From Flagellimonas lutaonensis (GTDB taxonomy: Bacteria > Bacteroidota > Bacteroidia > Flavobacteriales > Flavobacteriaceae), in contig NZ_CP011071.1 of assembly GCF_000963865.1 (NCBI RefSeq), positions 124,001 through 188,000 of the forward strand: a stretch of DNA of 64,000 nt, written 5' to 3'. How positions within the stretch are numbered: position 1 is the stretch's first letter; each line of letters begins with the position of its first letter. This document shows, in pieces, positions 8,733 to 18,753 of the stretch. The notes under the pieces were generated by a model. It had not been told where the DNA came from, did no database searches, and saw only the letters and a program-made list of their open reading frames with translations. A program made the position numbers and the translations under genes.

Positions 8733-10862
8733 ATGATGACTATGGACAAGAAAATTTTTCTATTGGGCTTGGCCTGCACAATGCTTATGTTCGCTTGTGA
8801 AAAGAACATTTCCACTGCCAGTGTCTCCTCCCCCAACGGTACAAATGAAATCAGTTTTCACCTTACCGAAGATGGCACCCCGTTTTATCTGGTAAAACAC
8901 AACAATAATGTGGTCATCGATAGCTCATCCATGGGCTTTGAGTTTAAAGAACAAGCGGCCCTTAAGAGCGGCCTAAAAATAACGGGCACCCAATCGAACA
9001 CATTCGATGAGACCTGGGAAATGCCCTGGGGCGAGCAAAGAAAGGTGCGAAACCACTACAATGAATTGATTGTAAGCCTCGAGGAAACAACTGCTCCCAA
9101 CCGAAAAATAAATGTCCATTTCAAGGCGTATGATGATGGTATCGGATTCAGGTATGAGTTTCTTGAGCAAGAGGGGGTCGACAGCCTCGTTATTATGGAT
9201 GAGCATACAGAGTTTCAATTGACGGGCGACCATACCGCATGGTGGATTCCCGGTGATTGGGACATCTATGAACACCTTTACAGCACTACCAAGGTATCGG
9301 AAATCGATGCCCTTTCAAAAAGGGACCACCCAGACCTTGCCGCAACCTATATTCCTGAGAATGCCGTCAACACGCCGGTCACCATGCGCACCGATGATGG
9401 GCTTCATCTGAGCTTTCATGAAGCCGATCTGACAGATTATGCAGGCATGACGCTGAAAGTGGACCCCGAAAACCTGCGTTTGACCAGCGAGTTGGTAGGC
9501 TCTGACCGTTTGGGGCACAAGGTCAAAAGGGCACTGCCCTTTACAACCCCCTGGCGTACCATTCAGATTGCTGAAAGGGCGGGTGATTTGATCGAGTCGC
9601 GGTTGATTGAAAATTTGAACGAACCCAATAAATTGGGCGATGTCTCTTGGTTCACGCCCATGAAATATGTGGGTATTTGGTGGGAAATGCATTTGGGCCT
9701 CTCCACATGGGATATGGAGGCCACACAAGACATGAACACCTTTGCCACCTTGGGCAAAGAGCAGACCAGCAAAAAACACGGGGCCACCACCGAGAATACC
9801 AAAAGATACATCGATTTTGCAGCCGCCAATGGCTTTGGGGGCGTTTTGGTAGAAGGATGGAATACGGGCTGGGACCGCTGGATAGGTTTTGAAGACCGTG
9901 AAGGGGTCTTTGATTTCGTAACCCCCTACGCAGATTATGATTTGGATGAAGTGGCCGACTACGCCAGATCAAAAGGGGTCCAGATTATTATGCACCACGA
10001 GACCAGTGCAGCGCCCCGCACCTACGAACAGCAAATGAAAGCTGCCTACGAGTTGATGCAAAAGCACGGTATGCACTCGGTAAAAACGGGGTACGTGGGC
10101 AAGATCATTCCAAAAGGGGAATACCACCATGGCCAATGGATGGTGAACCACTATCGAAAAGTACTCGAAACCGCAGCTGACTACCAAGTCGCCATCAATG
10201 CCCATGAGCCCATAAAGGCGACAGGGCTCAGACGTACCTATCCCAATGCCATTTCACGGGAAGGACTTCGGGGCCAAGAATTCAACGCCTGGGCCACCGA
10301 TGGCGGCAATCCGCCCGAACATCTGCCAATCGTCGCCTTTACCCGAATGCTCTCGGGACCCATAGATTTTACCCCTGGCGTATTCGAGATTGCGTTGCCT
10401 ACCAAACCTAACAATCAAGTCAATACTACCTTGGCCCAACAATTGGCCCTGTATGTGGTGATCTACAGTCCCATACAGATGGCCTGTGATTTGCCCGAGA
10501 ACTATGAAGGGCAACCTGCCTTTAAGTTTATCAGGGATGTCGGGGTCGATTGGGAACAGAGTAGGGTGTTGAACGGTGAAGTCGGTGACTTTGTCACCAT
10601 CGCCCGTGAAGAACGCGATACGGGCCACTGGTTCGTGGGTGGTATTACCGATGAAAACAGCCGCGAAATAATGGTGAATTTTGATTTCTTGGAGGATGGA
10701 AAAACCTATGAGGCTATCATCTACAAAGATGCAGATGACTCACATTACCGAAACAACCCCACCGCCATTGTCATCGAGCAACTCGACATCAAAAAGGGAG
10801 ACACCCAGACGATTACCCTACAAGAGGGGGGCGGATTTGCAATCAGTTTGAAGGTGAAGTAA
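8733..10862 (+). CDS. Glycoside hydrolase family 97 (SusB-like alpha-glucosidase), lipoprotein
   Basis: 709 residues with lipobox LMFAC after a hydrophobic stretch. The N-terminal GH97 beta-sandwich is followed by a TIM barrel with KYVGIWWEMHLG, GFGGVLVEGWNTGW, the Glu-bearing MHHETS and AHEPIKATGLRRTYPN, then REGLRGQE. At the position where retaining GH97 enzymes carry the nucleophile Asp, this protein reads VKTGYVG, which by my recollection of SusB fits the inverting, Ca-dependent alpha-glucosidase branch. Probably in the periplasm cleaving alpha-glucans. No SusCD pair is adjacent. Starts at 8733, 8736 and 8742 are possible. Confidence 0.92.
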   Translation: MMTMDKKIFLLGLACTMLMFACEKNISTASVSSPNGTNEISFHLTEDGTPFYLVKHNNNVVIDSSSMGFEFKEQAALKSGLKITGTQSNTFDETWEMPWGEQRKVRNHYNELIVSLEETTAPNRKINVHFKAYDDGIGFRYEFLEQEGVDSLVIMDEHTEFQLTGDHTAWWIPGDWDIYEHLYSTTKVSEIDALSKRDHPDLAATYIPENAVNTPVTMRTDDGLHLSFHEADLTDYAGMTLKVDPENLRLTSELVGSDRLGHKVKRALPFTTPWRTIQIAERAGDLIESRLIENLNEPNKLGDVSWFTPMKYVGIWWEMHLGLSTWDMEATQDMNTFATLGKEQTSKKHGATTENTKRYIDFAAANGFGGVLVEGWNTGWDRWIGFEDREGVFDFVTPYADYDLDEVADYARSKGVQIIMHHETSAAPRTYEQQMKAAYELMQKHGMHSVKTGYVGKIIPKGEYHHGQWMVNHYRKVLETAADYQVAINAHEPIKATGLRRTYPNAISREGLRGQEFNAWATDGGNPPEHLPIVAFTRMLSGPIDFTPGVFEIALPTKPNNQVNTTLAQQLALYVVIYSPIQMACDLPENYEGQPAFKFIRDVGVDWEQSRVLNGEVGDFVTIAREERDTGHWFVGGITDENSREIMVNFDFLEDGKTYEAIIYKDADDSHYRNNPTAIVIEQLDIKKGDTQTITLQEGGGFAISLKVK

Positions 10863-10902
10863 GGTTCCGAAGCGGTACAACCAAATAAAATCTTCCGCAC
10901 GG

Positions 10903-13458
10903 TCAACTCACCTCTTTCCGCAATACTTCAAGGGGCGGGCTCTGCAATACCGAACGGCTGTTCCACAGTCCTATGAGTAGAACCAAAAGGGTTATGCCGG
11001 GCAAGACAATCAGCATCGGTTCCCAAGATGGGGCGAATGTGGTATCGAAAACAAATTCGGCCAACAGATAGCTTCCCAAAAGCGACAACAATACCCCCAT
11101 TGCGCTGCCCAAGAGTCCCAAATACAGGTATTCAAGCGCGGTGATGTGCAATATCTGCTTGGCCTTAGCGCCCAAAGTGCGAAGTAGCACGCTTTCTTTG
11201 ATCCGTTGGTATTTGCTCGTTCGCACTGAGCCTATCAACACGATAATACCGGTCAGAATGCTGAAAAACGCTATAAAATTGATGACCCATGCGATTTTAT
11301 CAAGAATGTCCTCGATAACGGTAAATATCTGTCGTAGATCAATGATCGACACCGTCGGAAGCCGTTTCACCAATTTTCGCTGCAACGATGCAGATACCGT
11401 TTCACTTGGTGTCTTGGTCGTTAGAATGTGAAACTGTGGTGCTTCTTCCAGCACTCCGGAGGGAAACAAAATATTGAAATTCAATTGCATCCGAAGCCAA
11501 TCGACCGAGCGGATGTGTGCCACAACCGTTTCCATCAGCACACCCTGAATGTTGAATATCAACCTATCGCCCACCCTTACACGCGCATCAGCGGCCACAT
11601 TATCGGCCAAGGATATAGGTATGGGGCCATCTCGCCAATCTGTTGGGGGCCACTCGCCATCTATGGTCGTTTCAGAGGCGACCAACGAATCGCGATAGGT
11701 GACCCGAAACTCATGGTAGAGTATCCATGAACCCAAGGTCGAAGTGGTATCCGCTATGATATCGCGTACTGTGGAGTCTTTGATTTGATGAATACGCATG
11801 GTAATGATAGGAATACTGTTGATGACCTCCATTCCTTCCTCGGTGATGCCCATAGAGGCCGTTTCACGCTCGTCTGTCTGTACATCCAACAAAATGAGGT
11901 TGGGGGCTTCTTTGGCACCATCGATTGAGGCCCGGGCCAGCAATATGTCACGCGTAAAATATAGGGTGCTGATCAAGAACGTACCGATGCCGATGGCCAA
12001 TATCAGAACAACTGTCTGGTTGTTCGGGCGGAACAGATTCAACAAACTCTGCCTTGGGGCAAAACCCCATGAGTGCGGAAAATAACGTTTCACCATCTTC
12101 ATAAAGAACTTGGCGATGCCTCCCAAGACCGCAAAAACTGTGATAATGGCAAAGACAAAATAAAAGGCATACCAAATATTGTTCAATAGCCAGAGCGAAA
12201 ATCCAAAGATAAAAAGCACGATGGCGCCATAGACCAAGGCAATGGCCCTTCTTGATTTTTGAACATTGTTCTCTTGTACGCGAAGCACCTGTAGCGGTGA
12301 TACATACCAAGTACCCAACAAAGGACCCATGGCAAACAGTACCGACATTAAAATGCCCAGTACCAAGCCCACTAAAATGGCATCGGGCACCAAACCGACC
12401 TCGACCTCAAAAGGCAGGAAGTCTTGCAGCACAAAGGGAAAGGACTGTTGCAGCAATAGGCCCGACAACACCCCGATAATGCCCCCTAAAAAGCCCATAC
12501 CGGCAATCTGGAGCAAGTAGATCATAAACGTCTGCTTTCGCGTGGCGCCCAAGCACTTGAGTACCGCCACCGATTGCAGCTTCTCTTTCACATAGATATG
12601 CACAGAACTGGCAATACCAACACAACCCAACAAAAGAGCGATAAAGGCCACAAGGTTGAGAAACTTCCCGAAGTTGTCATAGCGTCGACCCAAGCGCTGA
12701 CCTTCCGAAATATGGGTATCCATATCGGCATTTTCGATGTCGAGTTGCGGGTCGACCTCCTCATCAAGGGCTTCCAAATCTTGCCCTGGGTCGGCCACAA
12801 AGTAAAAATCATAATCCACTCTGCTACCGACCTGGATCAGTCCGGTTTCCTCTATGAGCCGATAGGGAACCACCACCGGCGGAGCGATAGAGGCCCCAAT
12901 ACCCCCCATACCGGGTGCTGCGACCAAACTACCGGCTATAGGAAACAAACGCTCTCCCAATTTTAGGCTATCGCCGGTCTTTAAGCCGAACTGTGACATC
13001 AAGGTAGCATCGACCAAGGCCCCGCCGCTTTGTTGATATGTCGTGGCCACAGAGGCAGGAACAGTTTCAAATTCGCCATAAAACGGATACCCGCCTTCAA
13101 TGCCCCGCACCCCTACCAATTTCGTATCGCCACTATTGGGAAAGACCGCCATCGATGGAAAACTGACCTCCCTCGCATCGGCCCCGCCCAACGAATCTAT
13201 GATCCGCAAGACCCGTTCATTCGGGGGTTGATCGCTGTCTATCTTATAATCGGCCCCCATCAGCGCCTTTGACTGTAAGGCTATGTTTTCTTTTAAATTT
13301 TCGCCGAACGACTGAATGGAGACCACTGCGGCAATGCCCAGTACGATTGAGGCCATAAATAGCATCAAGCGCTTGCCACTGGCCTTGCTGTCGCGCCAAG
13401 CCATTTTCAACAACCAGTCAAGGTCAGCTTTTGGGTTGTAGTTGTTATCGGAATTCAC
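10903..13458 (-). CDS. FtsX-type ABC transporter permease (YbbP-like)
   Basis: 851 residues with an N-terminal TM (LMLFMASIVLGIAAVVSI), a large extracytoplasmic domain, a cluster of TM helices (FLNLVAFIALLLGCVGI and following), and a second FtsX-like half ending in helices near residues 725-840. Two MacB/FtsX-type repeats in an 800+ residue protein match the YbbP-like permeases found with YbbA ATPases and a TesA-like esterase. Its start overlaps the ATPase stop by four bases. Probably moves lipids or lipoprotein-like molecules at the envelope; substrate unknown. Confidence 0.9.
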   Translation of the reverse strand: MNSDNNYNPKADLDWLLKMAWRDSKASGKRLMLFMASIVLGIAAVVSIQSFGENLKENIALQSKALMGADYKIDSDQPPNERVLRIIDSLGGADAREVSFPSMAVFPNSGDTKLVGVRGIEGGYPFYGEFETVPASVATTYQQSGGALVDATLMSQFGLKTGDSLKLGERLFPIAGSLVAAPGMGGIGASIAPPVVVPYRLIEETGLIQVGSRVDYDFYFVADPGQDLEALDEEVDPQLDIENADMDTHISEGQRLGRRYDNFGKFLNLVAFIALLLGCVGIASSVHIYVKEKLQSVAVLKCLGATRKQTFMIYLLQIAGMGFLGGIIGVLSGLLLQQSFPFVLQDFLPFEVEVGLVPDAILVGLVLGILMSVLFAMGPLLGTWYVSPLQVLRVQENNVQKSRRAIALVYGAIVLFIFGFSLWLLNNIWYAFYFVFAIITVFAVLGGIAKFFMKMVKRYFPHSWGFAPRQSLLNLFRPNNQTVVLILAIGIGTFLISTLYFTRDILLARASIDGAKEAPNLILLDVQTDERETASMGITEEGMEVINSIPIITMRIHQIKDSTVRDIIADTTSTLGSWILYHEFRVTYRDSLVASETTIDGEWPPTDWRDGPIPISLADNVAADARVRVGDRLIFNIQGVLMETVVAHIRSVDWLRMQLNFNILFPSGVLEEAPQFHILTTKTPSETVSASLQRKLVKRLPTVSIIDLRQIFTVIEDILDKIAWVINFIAFFSILTGIIVLIGSVRTSKYQRIKESVLLRTLGAKAKQILHITALEYLYLGLLGSAMGVLLSLLGSYLLAEFVFDTTFAPSWEPMLIVLPGITLLVLLIGLWNSRSVLQSPPLEVLRKEVS

Positions 13459-14144
13459 GAAGCTTCACTGGTTTCGTTCGCCAAAATCTTTCCTCCCTTT
13501 AACCGCAAAATACGCCCCGTACGCCTTGCAAGGTCCACATCGTGTGTGACGATGACCAAGGTGGTACCGGCATCTTGGTTCAAATCGAACAGTAGCTGTA
13601 CGACCTTATCTCCCGTTTCTTGATCCAGGTTGCCTGTGGGTTCGTCTGCGAACAATATCGAGGGGCGGCTAGAGAAGGCCCTAGCCAAGGCAACCCGTTG
13701 TTGTTCGCCTCCAGATAATTGCGATGGGTAGTGGTGAAAGCGGTCTTTGAGCCCTACCTTGTCGAGCAAATCCATTCCAATCGATTTAGGGTTCTTGCTG
13801 CCCCGAAGCTCTAGGGGCACCACCACATTTTCCAAGGCTGTCAGCGTCGGCAGCAATTGGAAGTTTTGAAAAATGAAGCCCACTTCGCGATTTCTGAGCA
13901 GGGCCAGTTCGTCTTCGCTCAAATCACCAAGATACGTCCCACAAAGCTCGACACTGCCCGTATCAGGCCTATCCAATCCCGCGCAAAGCCCCAGAAGGGT
14001 GGTCTTGCCACTGCCCGATGGGCCCACGATGGCAAAGGTCTCACCTGCTTCAATGGAAAAAGTGATGTCATCGAGTACGGTGAGTTTTTTAGAACCGCTG
14101 GTGTAGGTTTTCCCAAGATGGGCAACGTTTAATATCTTTGACAT
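13455..14144 (-). CDS. ABC transporter ATP-binding protein (YbbA/LolD-like)
   Basis: 229 residues with Walker [11 protein letters not shown]-loop region [18 protein letters not shown], signature [15 protein letters not shown], Walker [10 protein letters not shown] and H-loop IVTHD. Sequence type is the MacB/LolD/YbbA group. It overlaps the permease gene by four bases, giving a two-gene operon, and is divergent from the GDSL esterase, the same trio seen as ybbA-ybbP-tesA in other bacteria. Confidence 0.95.
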   Translation of the reverse strand: MSKILNVAHLGKTYTSGSKKLTVLDDITFSIEAGETFAIVGPSGSGKTTLLGLCAGLDRPDTGSVELCGTYLGDLSEDELALLRNREVGFIFQNFQLLPTLTALENVVVPLELRGSKNPKSIGMDLLDKVGLKDRFHHYPSQLSGGEQQRVALARAFSSRPSILFADEPTGNLDQETGDKVVQLLFDLNQDAGTTLVIVTHDVDLARRTGRILRLKGGKILANETSEAS

Positions 14145-14209
14145 AAATGCCTTGGTTTCCGTTCGGTTAAAGTGGAAAAATAGGCAATTGATTTCGATTT
14201 TTTACGCCC

Positions 14210-14902
14210 ATGAAGCTACATACACTCTTAAAGTTTCGTTATTTTTTACTGTTCATTTTGATGTTGTCTTGCAAGGATGCCCCCAAAAGGGAATCCGAGG
14301 CAATTTCCGAACAACAAACAGAGAATGCTACCGCATCCGAAGAAACATCTGAAAAGACCATTCTCTTTTTTGGCGACAGCCTTACAGCGGGTTATGGCCT
14401 CGATATGGAGGAAGCTTTTCCAGCACTGATACAGGACCGATTGGACTCATTGGAACTCGACTACACCGTGATCAACTCGGGCGTAAGTGGGGAGACCACT
14501 TCTGGTGGACTCAACCGTTTGGATTGGGTGCTCAACCAAGAGGTCGATGTTTTTGTACTCGAACTGGGGGCCAACGATGGCCTTAGGGGCGTTCCCCTCA
14601 CCGAGACACGAAAGAACCTTCAACAGATCATCGACAAGGTCAGGGAGAAAAATCCCGATACCCGAATCATTCTGGCAGGTATGCAGATACCGCCCAACAT
14701 GGGGCCTGAATACACGGCCGAGTTTCGCAAAATTTTCCCAGAACTGGCCGAAAAGAACGATATTCCATTAATTCCGTTTCTGTTGGAGGGGGTGGCCGGC
14801 ATCCCCGAGTTGAACTTGGAAGATGGTATCCATCCCACGGCCGAGGGGCACAAGATTGTGCGAGATAATGTTTGGGAGGTTTTGGAACCCAATCTTCAAT
14901 AA
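14210..14902 (+). CDS. GDSL/SGNH esterase, TesA-like, lipoprotein
   Basis: 230 residues. A short signal ends at the lipobox-like LMLSCKD. SGNH blocks are present: block I FFGDSLTAGYG (nucleophile Ser), block II Gly in NSGVSGET, block III GANDGLRG, and block V DGIHPTAEGH with catalytic Asp/His. Closest type is TesA-like arylesterase/lysophospholipase. It is divergent from the ABC pair at 10903-14144, and the shared spacer (14145-14209) must hold both promoters. Likely acts on lipids or acyl esters in the envelope. Confidence 0.92.
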   Translation: MKLHTLLKFRYFLLFILMLSCKDAPKRESEAISEQQTENATASEETSEKTILFFGDSLTAGYGLDMEEAFPALIQDRLDSLELDYTVINSGVSGETTSGGLNRLDWVLNQEVDVFVLELGANDGLRGVPLTETRKNLQQIIDKVREKNPDTRIILAGMQIPPNMGPEYTAEFRKIFPELAEKNDIPLIPFLLEGVAGIPELNLEDGIHPTAEGHKIVRDNVWEVLEPNLQ

Positions 14903-14924
14903 ACCTATCATTTTTTATACATTT

Positions 14925-15461
14925 ATGCCAATGGACCTTGATACCCTCATTGCGCGCTTTAAGAACAAAGACATGCTAGCCTTTGAGCGGTTGCACGATA
15001 TGTATGCCGAGAACATTTGCGGGGTCATCAATACCATTGTTCGAAACCCTGAAAGGGCACAAGAAATCTGTCAAGATGTGTTTGTGAAAATTTGGTACAA
15101 CGCTGACGACTATGATGCTTCTAAAGGCCGATTTTTCACATGGATCTTAAGCATTGCCCGTAATGCCGCCATCGATGAAGTGCGTTCAAAATCCCACAAA
15201 AACCAAAAAAAGAACCTGCAAATCGACTACTTCGTAGGTATTGTTGAGGGTAGCGAGAACATAGAAGGCAAGGTTGATGCCATCGGGCTGAAAAAATTGT
15301 TGAAAGGATTAAAAGAAAAATGCATTCAACTGATTGAACTGTTGTATTTTAAGGGCTTTACCCAAAAGGAAGCCGCTGAAGAATTGAACATCCCCATCGG
15401 GACTGTAAAAACACGGAACAGGAGCTGTATTTCACAAATTCGAAAAAGGTTAAAACTGTAG
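14925..15461 (+). CDS. ECF-type RNA polymerase sigma factor
   Basis: 178 residues from ATG 14925 (or 14931). Region 2 is AFERLHDMYAENICGVINTI through GRFFTWILSIARNAAIDEVR. Region 4 is LIELLYFKGFTQKEAAEELNI followed by PIGTVKTRNRSCISQIRK. The open frame extends upstream inside the esterase gene, which is implausible as coding, so the internal start is used. The stop abuts the start of an anti-sigma factor, so this is a classic ECF/anti-sigma pair. Confidence 0.93.
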   Translation: MPMDLDTLIARFKNKDMLAFERLHDMYAENICGVINTIVRNPERAQEICQDVFVKIWYNADDYDASKGRFFTWILSIARNAAIDEVRSKSHKNQKKNLQIDYFVGIVEGSENIEGKVDAIGLKKLLKGLKEKCIQLIELLYFKGFTQKEAAEELNIPIGTVKTRNRSCISQIRKRLKL

Positions 15462-16256
15462 ATGGATATTGAAAAGTACATAGCGTCAGGCGTGCTGGAA
15501 CTTTATGTTGCCGGGGCACTTTCTGCGGAAGAAAACCGTGAGGTTCGCCGCTATGCACAAGAGCATCCTGAAATCAGGGCCGAGATTGAAGCCATTGAAA
15601 AAGCAGTACTGGCGGTTGCCAAAACGGCCTCTCCCGGTTTGTCACCTGATAGTTTTTCGAAGGTGAAAAATCGACTGACCAATGTAATGCCGCTACCTCC
15701 TGAAAAATCTGAAGAAAAAACACCTTGGTCAAGTTATTTAGGTTGGGCGGCTGCACTATTGTTTGCCGTAGGGCTACTTTGGGTATACCTTGAAAATAAT
15801 GAACTGAAGTCAAAAATCGAGGTGGTCAACGAAGAAAAACAATCGCTTGAAGAGCAGATTTTGAAGGCCCGAAGCGAAATGACCTATACCGAACAATTGT
15901 TGAACGAACTGCGCGACCAAAATGTGGCCGTGGTGGCCTTGGGCGGACAAACGGTTTCACCCGAATCGTATGCCAAAGCCTATTGGAACAAAGAGGAACA
16001 GAAAGTCTATATCGATGCACAAGGGCTACCCGAGCCCCCTTCAGGGTATACATATCAAGTTTGGTCGTTGAAATTGAACCCGCTCACTCCCACCAGCATC
16101 GGACTATTGGATGATTTTGTTGATAACGACACCAAAATTTTTGAGCTGCCGAACCCTAACGAATCGGAAGCCTTTGGCATCACGCTTGAGCCGGAGGGCG
16201 GCAGCGATACTCCTACGTTAGAACAACTGTATACCCTAGGGGCTGTGGCTTCTTAG
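15462..16256 (+). CDS. Anti-sigma factor, RskA/anti-sigma-K type
   Basis: 264 residues, starting at the base after the sigma-factor stop. The N-terminal cytoplasmic part (ASGVLELYVAGALSAEENREV) is the sigma-binding helical region. A single TM (WAAALLFAVGLLWVYL) near residue 95 is followed by a coiled-coil stretch (NEEKQSLEEQILKARSEM). The C-terminal RskA-like domain contains VVALGGQTVSPESYAKAYW, YQVWSLKLNPLTPTSIGLL and GITLEPEGGSDTPT. Expected to hold the upstream sigma factor at the membrane until a signal arrives. Confidence 0.92.
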   Translation: MDIEKYIASGVLELYVAGALSAEENREVRRYAQEHPEIRAEIEAIEKAVLAVAKTASPGLSPDSFSKVKNRLTNVMPLPPEKSEEKTPWSSYLGWAAALLFAVGLLWVYLENNELKSKIEVVNEEKQSLEEQILKARSEMTYTEQLLNELRDQNVAVVALGGQTVSPESYAKAYWNKEEQKVYIDAQGLPEPPSGYTYQVWSLKLNPLTPTSIGLLDDFVDNDTKIFELPNPNESEAFGITLEPEGGSDTPTLEQLYTLGAVAS

Positions 16257-16293
16257 ATGATGATGTGTCGAAAAAAATATCCATCCTAAAATC

Positions 16294-16866
16294 ATGATTA
16301 AAAAACTGGTGAGGCTTTCAAAAAATACCGCCCTCTTGCTGATCGACATCCAAAAAGGATTGGACGAACACTCCTTTTACGGTGGCAACCCCAATAATCT
16401 GGAAGCGGAAGTGAATGCCGCCAAAATATTGGCGCATTGGCGTAAAAATGGACAGCCTGTTTTTCATGTACGGCATAGTTCACAAAATATCGCTTCGCCC
16501 TTACATGCCTCAAAACCTGGCTTTGACATCAAAGAAGGGGTAAAACCGCTTGACCATGAGCCCCTTTTTACTAAAAACGTCAACAGTGCCTTTATCGGCA
16601 CCGATTTAGAGCAGGTTCTAAGGGATAAAAGCATCAAATCTTTAGTCGTGGTGGGCTTGACCACCAACCATTGTGTTTCGACCAGTGTTCGCATGGCCGC
16701 CAATCTAGGCTTTGAGACTGTATTGGTTTCCGATGCCTGCGCCGCATTTGACCAAAAAGGTGTCAATGGCCAAACCTTTGATGCAGAGCTCGTTCACCAA
16801 ACTGCCCTTGCAAGTTTAAAGGATGAATTCGCACAGATCGTTTCCACGGCCCAGCTGCTAGAATAG
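16294..16866 (+). CDS. Cysteine hydrolase, isochorismatase-like family
   Basis: 190 residues with the catalytic triad of the family: Asp18 in ALLLIDIQKG, Lys94 in FTKNVNSAF, and Cys127 in VVVGLTTNHCVSTS. Typical substrates are amides such as nicotinamide or N-carbamoyl compounds; the sequence does not say which. No signal peptide. It lies 37 bases after the anti-sigma gene. Confidence 0.9.
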   Translation: MIKKLVRLSKNTALLLIDIQKGLDEHSFYGGNPNNLEAEVNAAKILAHWRKNGQPVFHVRHSSQNIASPLHASKPGFDIKEGVKPLDHEPLFTKNVNSAFIGTDLEQVLRDKSIKSLVVVGLTTNHCVSTSVRMAANLGFETVLVSDACAAFDQKGVNGQTFDAELVHQTALASLKDEFAQIVSTAQLLE

Positions 16867-16945
16867 CTTAATTGCTCCATTGGAATTTTCCGTTTTTACA
16901 TAACGAAAGAAATCCTTTCGCGGCTTAGGGAATTAACCTGTGTAC

Positions 16946-17659
16946 TTAGGCACGTTGCTTTCTGTAGGGGATGCGCAGCAAGCGGTCGTGCACGTTTTTC
17001 AGCTTGTGTGGAGGGTAGCCCATCTTAAACAGAACCACCAGCAACAGATTGGTGAGGTTGATGCGGAGATAAGAATTGTTCTCGTATTTTCTGGCCGAAA
17101 CAATCAGGTCGTTCGCAACTATCTTGTAGCGCACTCTCTTTGCTTTCATCCTTCGGAAAAATTCAAAGTCTTCCATCAATACCTGTTCTTCATCAAAACC
17201 TCCCAATCCATTGAAAATCGATTTTTTTATGAACAGGCACTGGTCTCCCCCACCGGTAAAGATTCCGTCTTTTTTGGTAAATGAGGCATTTATGTTGAGA
17301 AAAAAGCTGTCTTTATCGAAACGGTACGAAAAAAAGCCTGCATCGTACCCAGAGGAAAGGGTCTTTAAAATATCATCAAAAAAGCCCTGGGGCGGCCACA
17401 CATCGGCATGTAGAAAAGCTAATATAGCACCTTTCGCCGCAGCCGCACCCGCATTCATCTGTACAGCCCTGCCTTTCTTTGGTTCGGCAACCTGTTTGGC
17501 ATTTGGAACACTGTTGACAATCGGCAGGTAATCAACTGCACAAACCCCCTTGCTCACAATTATTTCTACCTCATGGCCCACTGCCAAATTTGACAAATGC
17601 GGCAACAATTTCTCTAAATTGTTCTTTTCGTTGTAAACAGGTATAATAATGCTTATCAA
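16946..17659 (-). CDS. TIGR04283-type family 2 glycosyltransferase
   Basis: 237 residues. The GT2 start ISIIIPVYNEKNNLEKLL and the segment KKGRAVQMNAGAAAAKGAILAFLHADVWPP match the TIGR04283 group, which databases name arsenosugar biosynthesis glycosyltransferase by genomic association. The DxD equivalent is HADVW. No other arsenosugar gene is visible, apart from a divergent DUF547 gene that often accompanies this family. The arsenosugar role is a family label, not shown here. Confidence 0.88.
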   Translation of the reverse strand: MISIIIPVYNEKNNLEKLLPHLSNLAVGHEVEIIVSKGVCAVDYLPIVNSVPNAKQVAEPKKGRAVQMNAGAAAAKGAILAFLHADVWPPQGFFDDILKTLSSGYDAGFFSYRFDKDSFFLNINASFTKKDGIFTGGGDQCLFIKKSIFNGLGGFDEEQVLMEDFEFFRRMKAKRVRYKIVANDLIVSARKYENNSYLRINLTNLLLVVLFKMGYPPHKLKNVHDRLLRIPYRKQRA

Positions 17660-17806
17660 AATAATATTATTGCTTTACCATCCATTTACGAAAATTTTTG
17701 GATAGGGGTTTGTAATTGGGGCCCATGAAAGTAATAAATTATACTTTCGACCAAACCTTTGACCCTTTAATGTCGTAAATAGATGTTGCAAACAAAATCA
17801 ATTTTA

Positions 17807-18595
17807 ATGAAAACAAGAGTAATCGCCCTATTGTTTATTGTGGGGCTCAGTTGCTGTAAGGTAAAGAAGGCCGATTTTCAACAGGCATCGGTCACCGCTA
17901 CCGATTTCAACAGGCTTTCAGAAGAATTTTTACAGCATATCAAAGACGGAAAAGATACCGAGGCCTTTCAAGAACAGCTTGCCAATACCACGCTCGACGA
18001 ATTGGCCAACACCTTACAGACAGATGAACAGCGCTATGCCTTCTGGATCAACATATATAACGCCTACATACAGGTCGTTTTATCAAAGAACCCAGAATAC
18101 TACGATGACCGCCGGGCTTTTTTTGGTGACGAACAACTGCACATTGCAGGCGAAATGGTCTCTTTTGAGAAAATTGAGCATGGCATCCTCAGAAAATCAC
18201 AATGGCCCTTGGGGCTGGGCTATGTGCGAAAATGGTTTCCGGGTCGGTTTGAGCGGAAGCTGCGCGTCAACGAGCGTGATTATCGCATTCATTTTGCCCT
18301 GAACTGTGGTGCCAAAGATTGTCCGCCTGTGGCAATATACACCCCCGAACGAATCAAAGAACAGCTTCAAAAGGGCACTGAAATCTATTTGAAGCGTACC
18401 TCAGACTACAACGAGAAAACCAAAACCGTGGCCGTTACATCGCTTTTCAATTGGTTCCGTGGTGATTTCGGTGGAAAAAGCGGTGTCAAAAAAATCTTGA
18501 AGAACCACAAAATCATTCCTACCACCAAAGGGGTCGACCTCCAATACAAAAATTACGACTGGACATTGGACTTGGACAATTTTATAAGTCTATAA
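17807..18595 (+). CDS. DUF547 domain lipoprotein
   Basis: 262 residues from ATG 17807; an upstream in-frame ATG at 17783 adds an unlikely extension. Signal with lipobox LLFIVGLSC. DUF547 features are clear: QRYAFWINIYNAYIQ, RKLRVNERDYRIHFALNCGAKDCPPVA (in two parts), and FNWFRGDFGG. The conserved Cys/His set suggests a papain-like/transglutaminase-related fold, but activity is unknown. Divergent from the TIGR04283 glycosyltransferase. Confidence 0.9.
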   Translation: MKTRVIALLFIVGLSCCKVKKADFQQASVTATDFNRLSEEFLQHIKDGKDTEAFQEQLANTTLDELANTLQTDEQRYAFWINIYNAYIQVVLSKNPEYYDDRRAFFGDEQLHIAGEMVSFEKIEHGILRKSQWPLGLGYVRKWFPGRFERKLRVNERDYRIHFALNCGAKDCPPVAIYTPERIKEQLQKGTEIYLKRTSDYNEKTKTVAVTSLFNWFRGDFGGKSGVKKILKNHKIIPTTKGVDLQYKNYDWTLDLDNFISL

Positions 18596-18753
18596 TAAAA
18601 TAAGCCCCAACTTACGGTTACTACCGAAATCGGGGCCCTACCTAAAAAACAACCAACTAAAAACAATTTTAGATTAGTGTGGGCACTACCCTATTAGCAA
18701 TCAAATCGTCGGGGTTTAGTGACTTCAATAACACGTTGGCCATTAGGTTACAG
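18596..18753. other. Convergent intergenic spacer
   Basis: Between the convergent DUF547 and TPR genes. GCCCC (18604-18608) can pair with GGGGC (18632-18636) enclosing a smaller CGGT/ACCG stem. No strong T-run follows on either strand, so a terminator is possible but unproved. Confidence 0.4.

Noticed and set aside
16946-18595. A full arsenosugar biosynthesis cluster
   Set aside because: Only the TIGR04283 glycosyltransferase and a DUF547 gene are present; no ArsM-like or radical-SAM arsenosugar gene is visible, so the pathway is not claimed.
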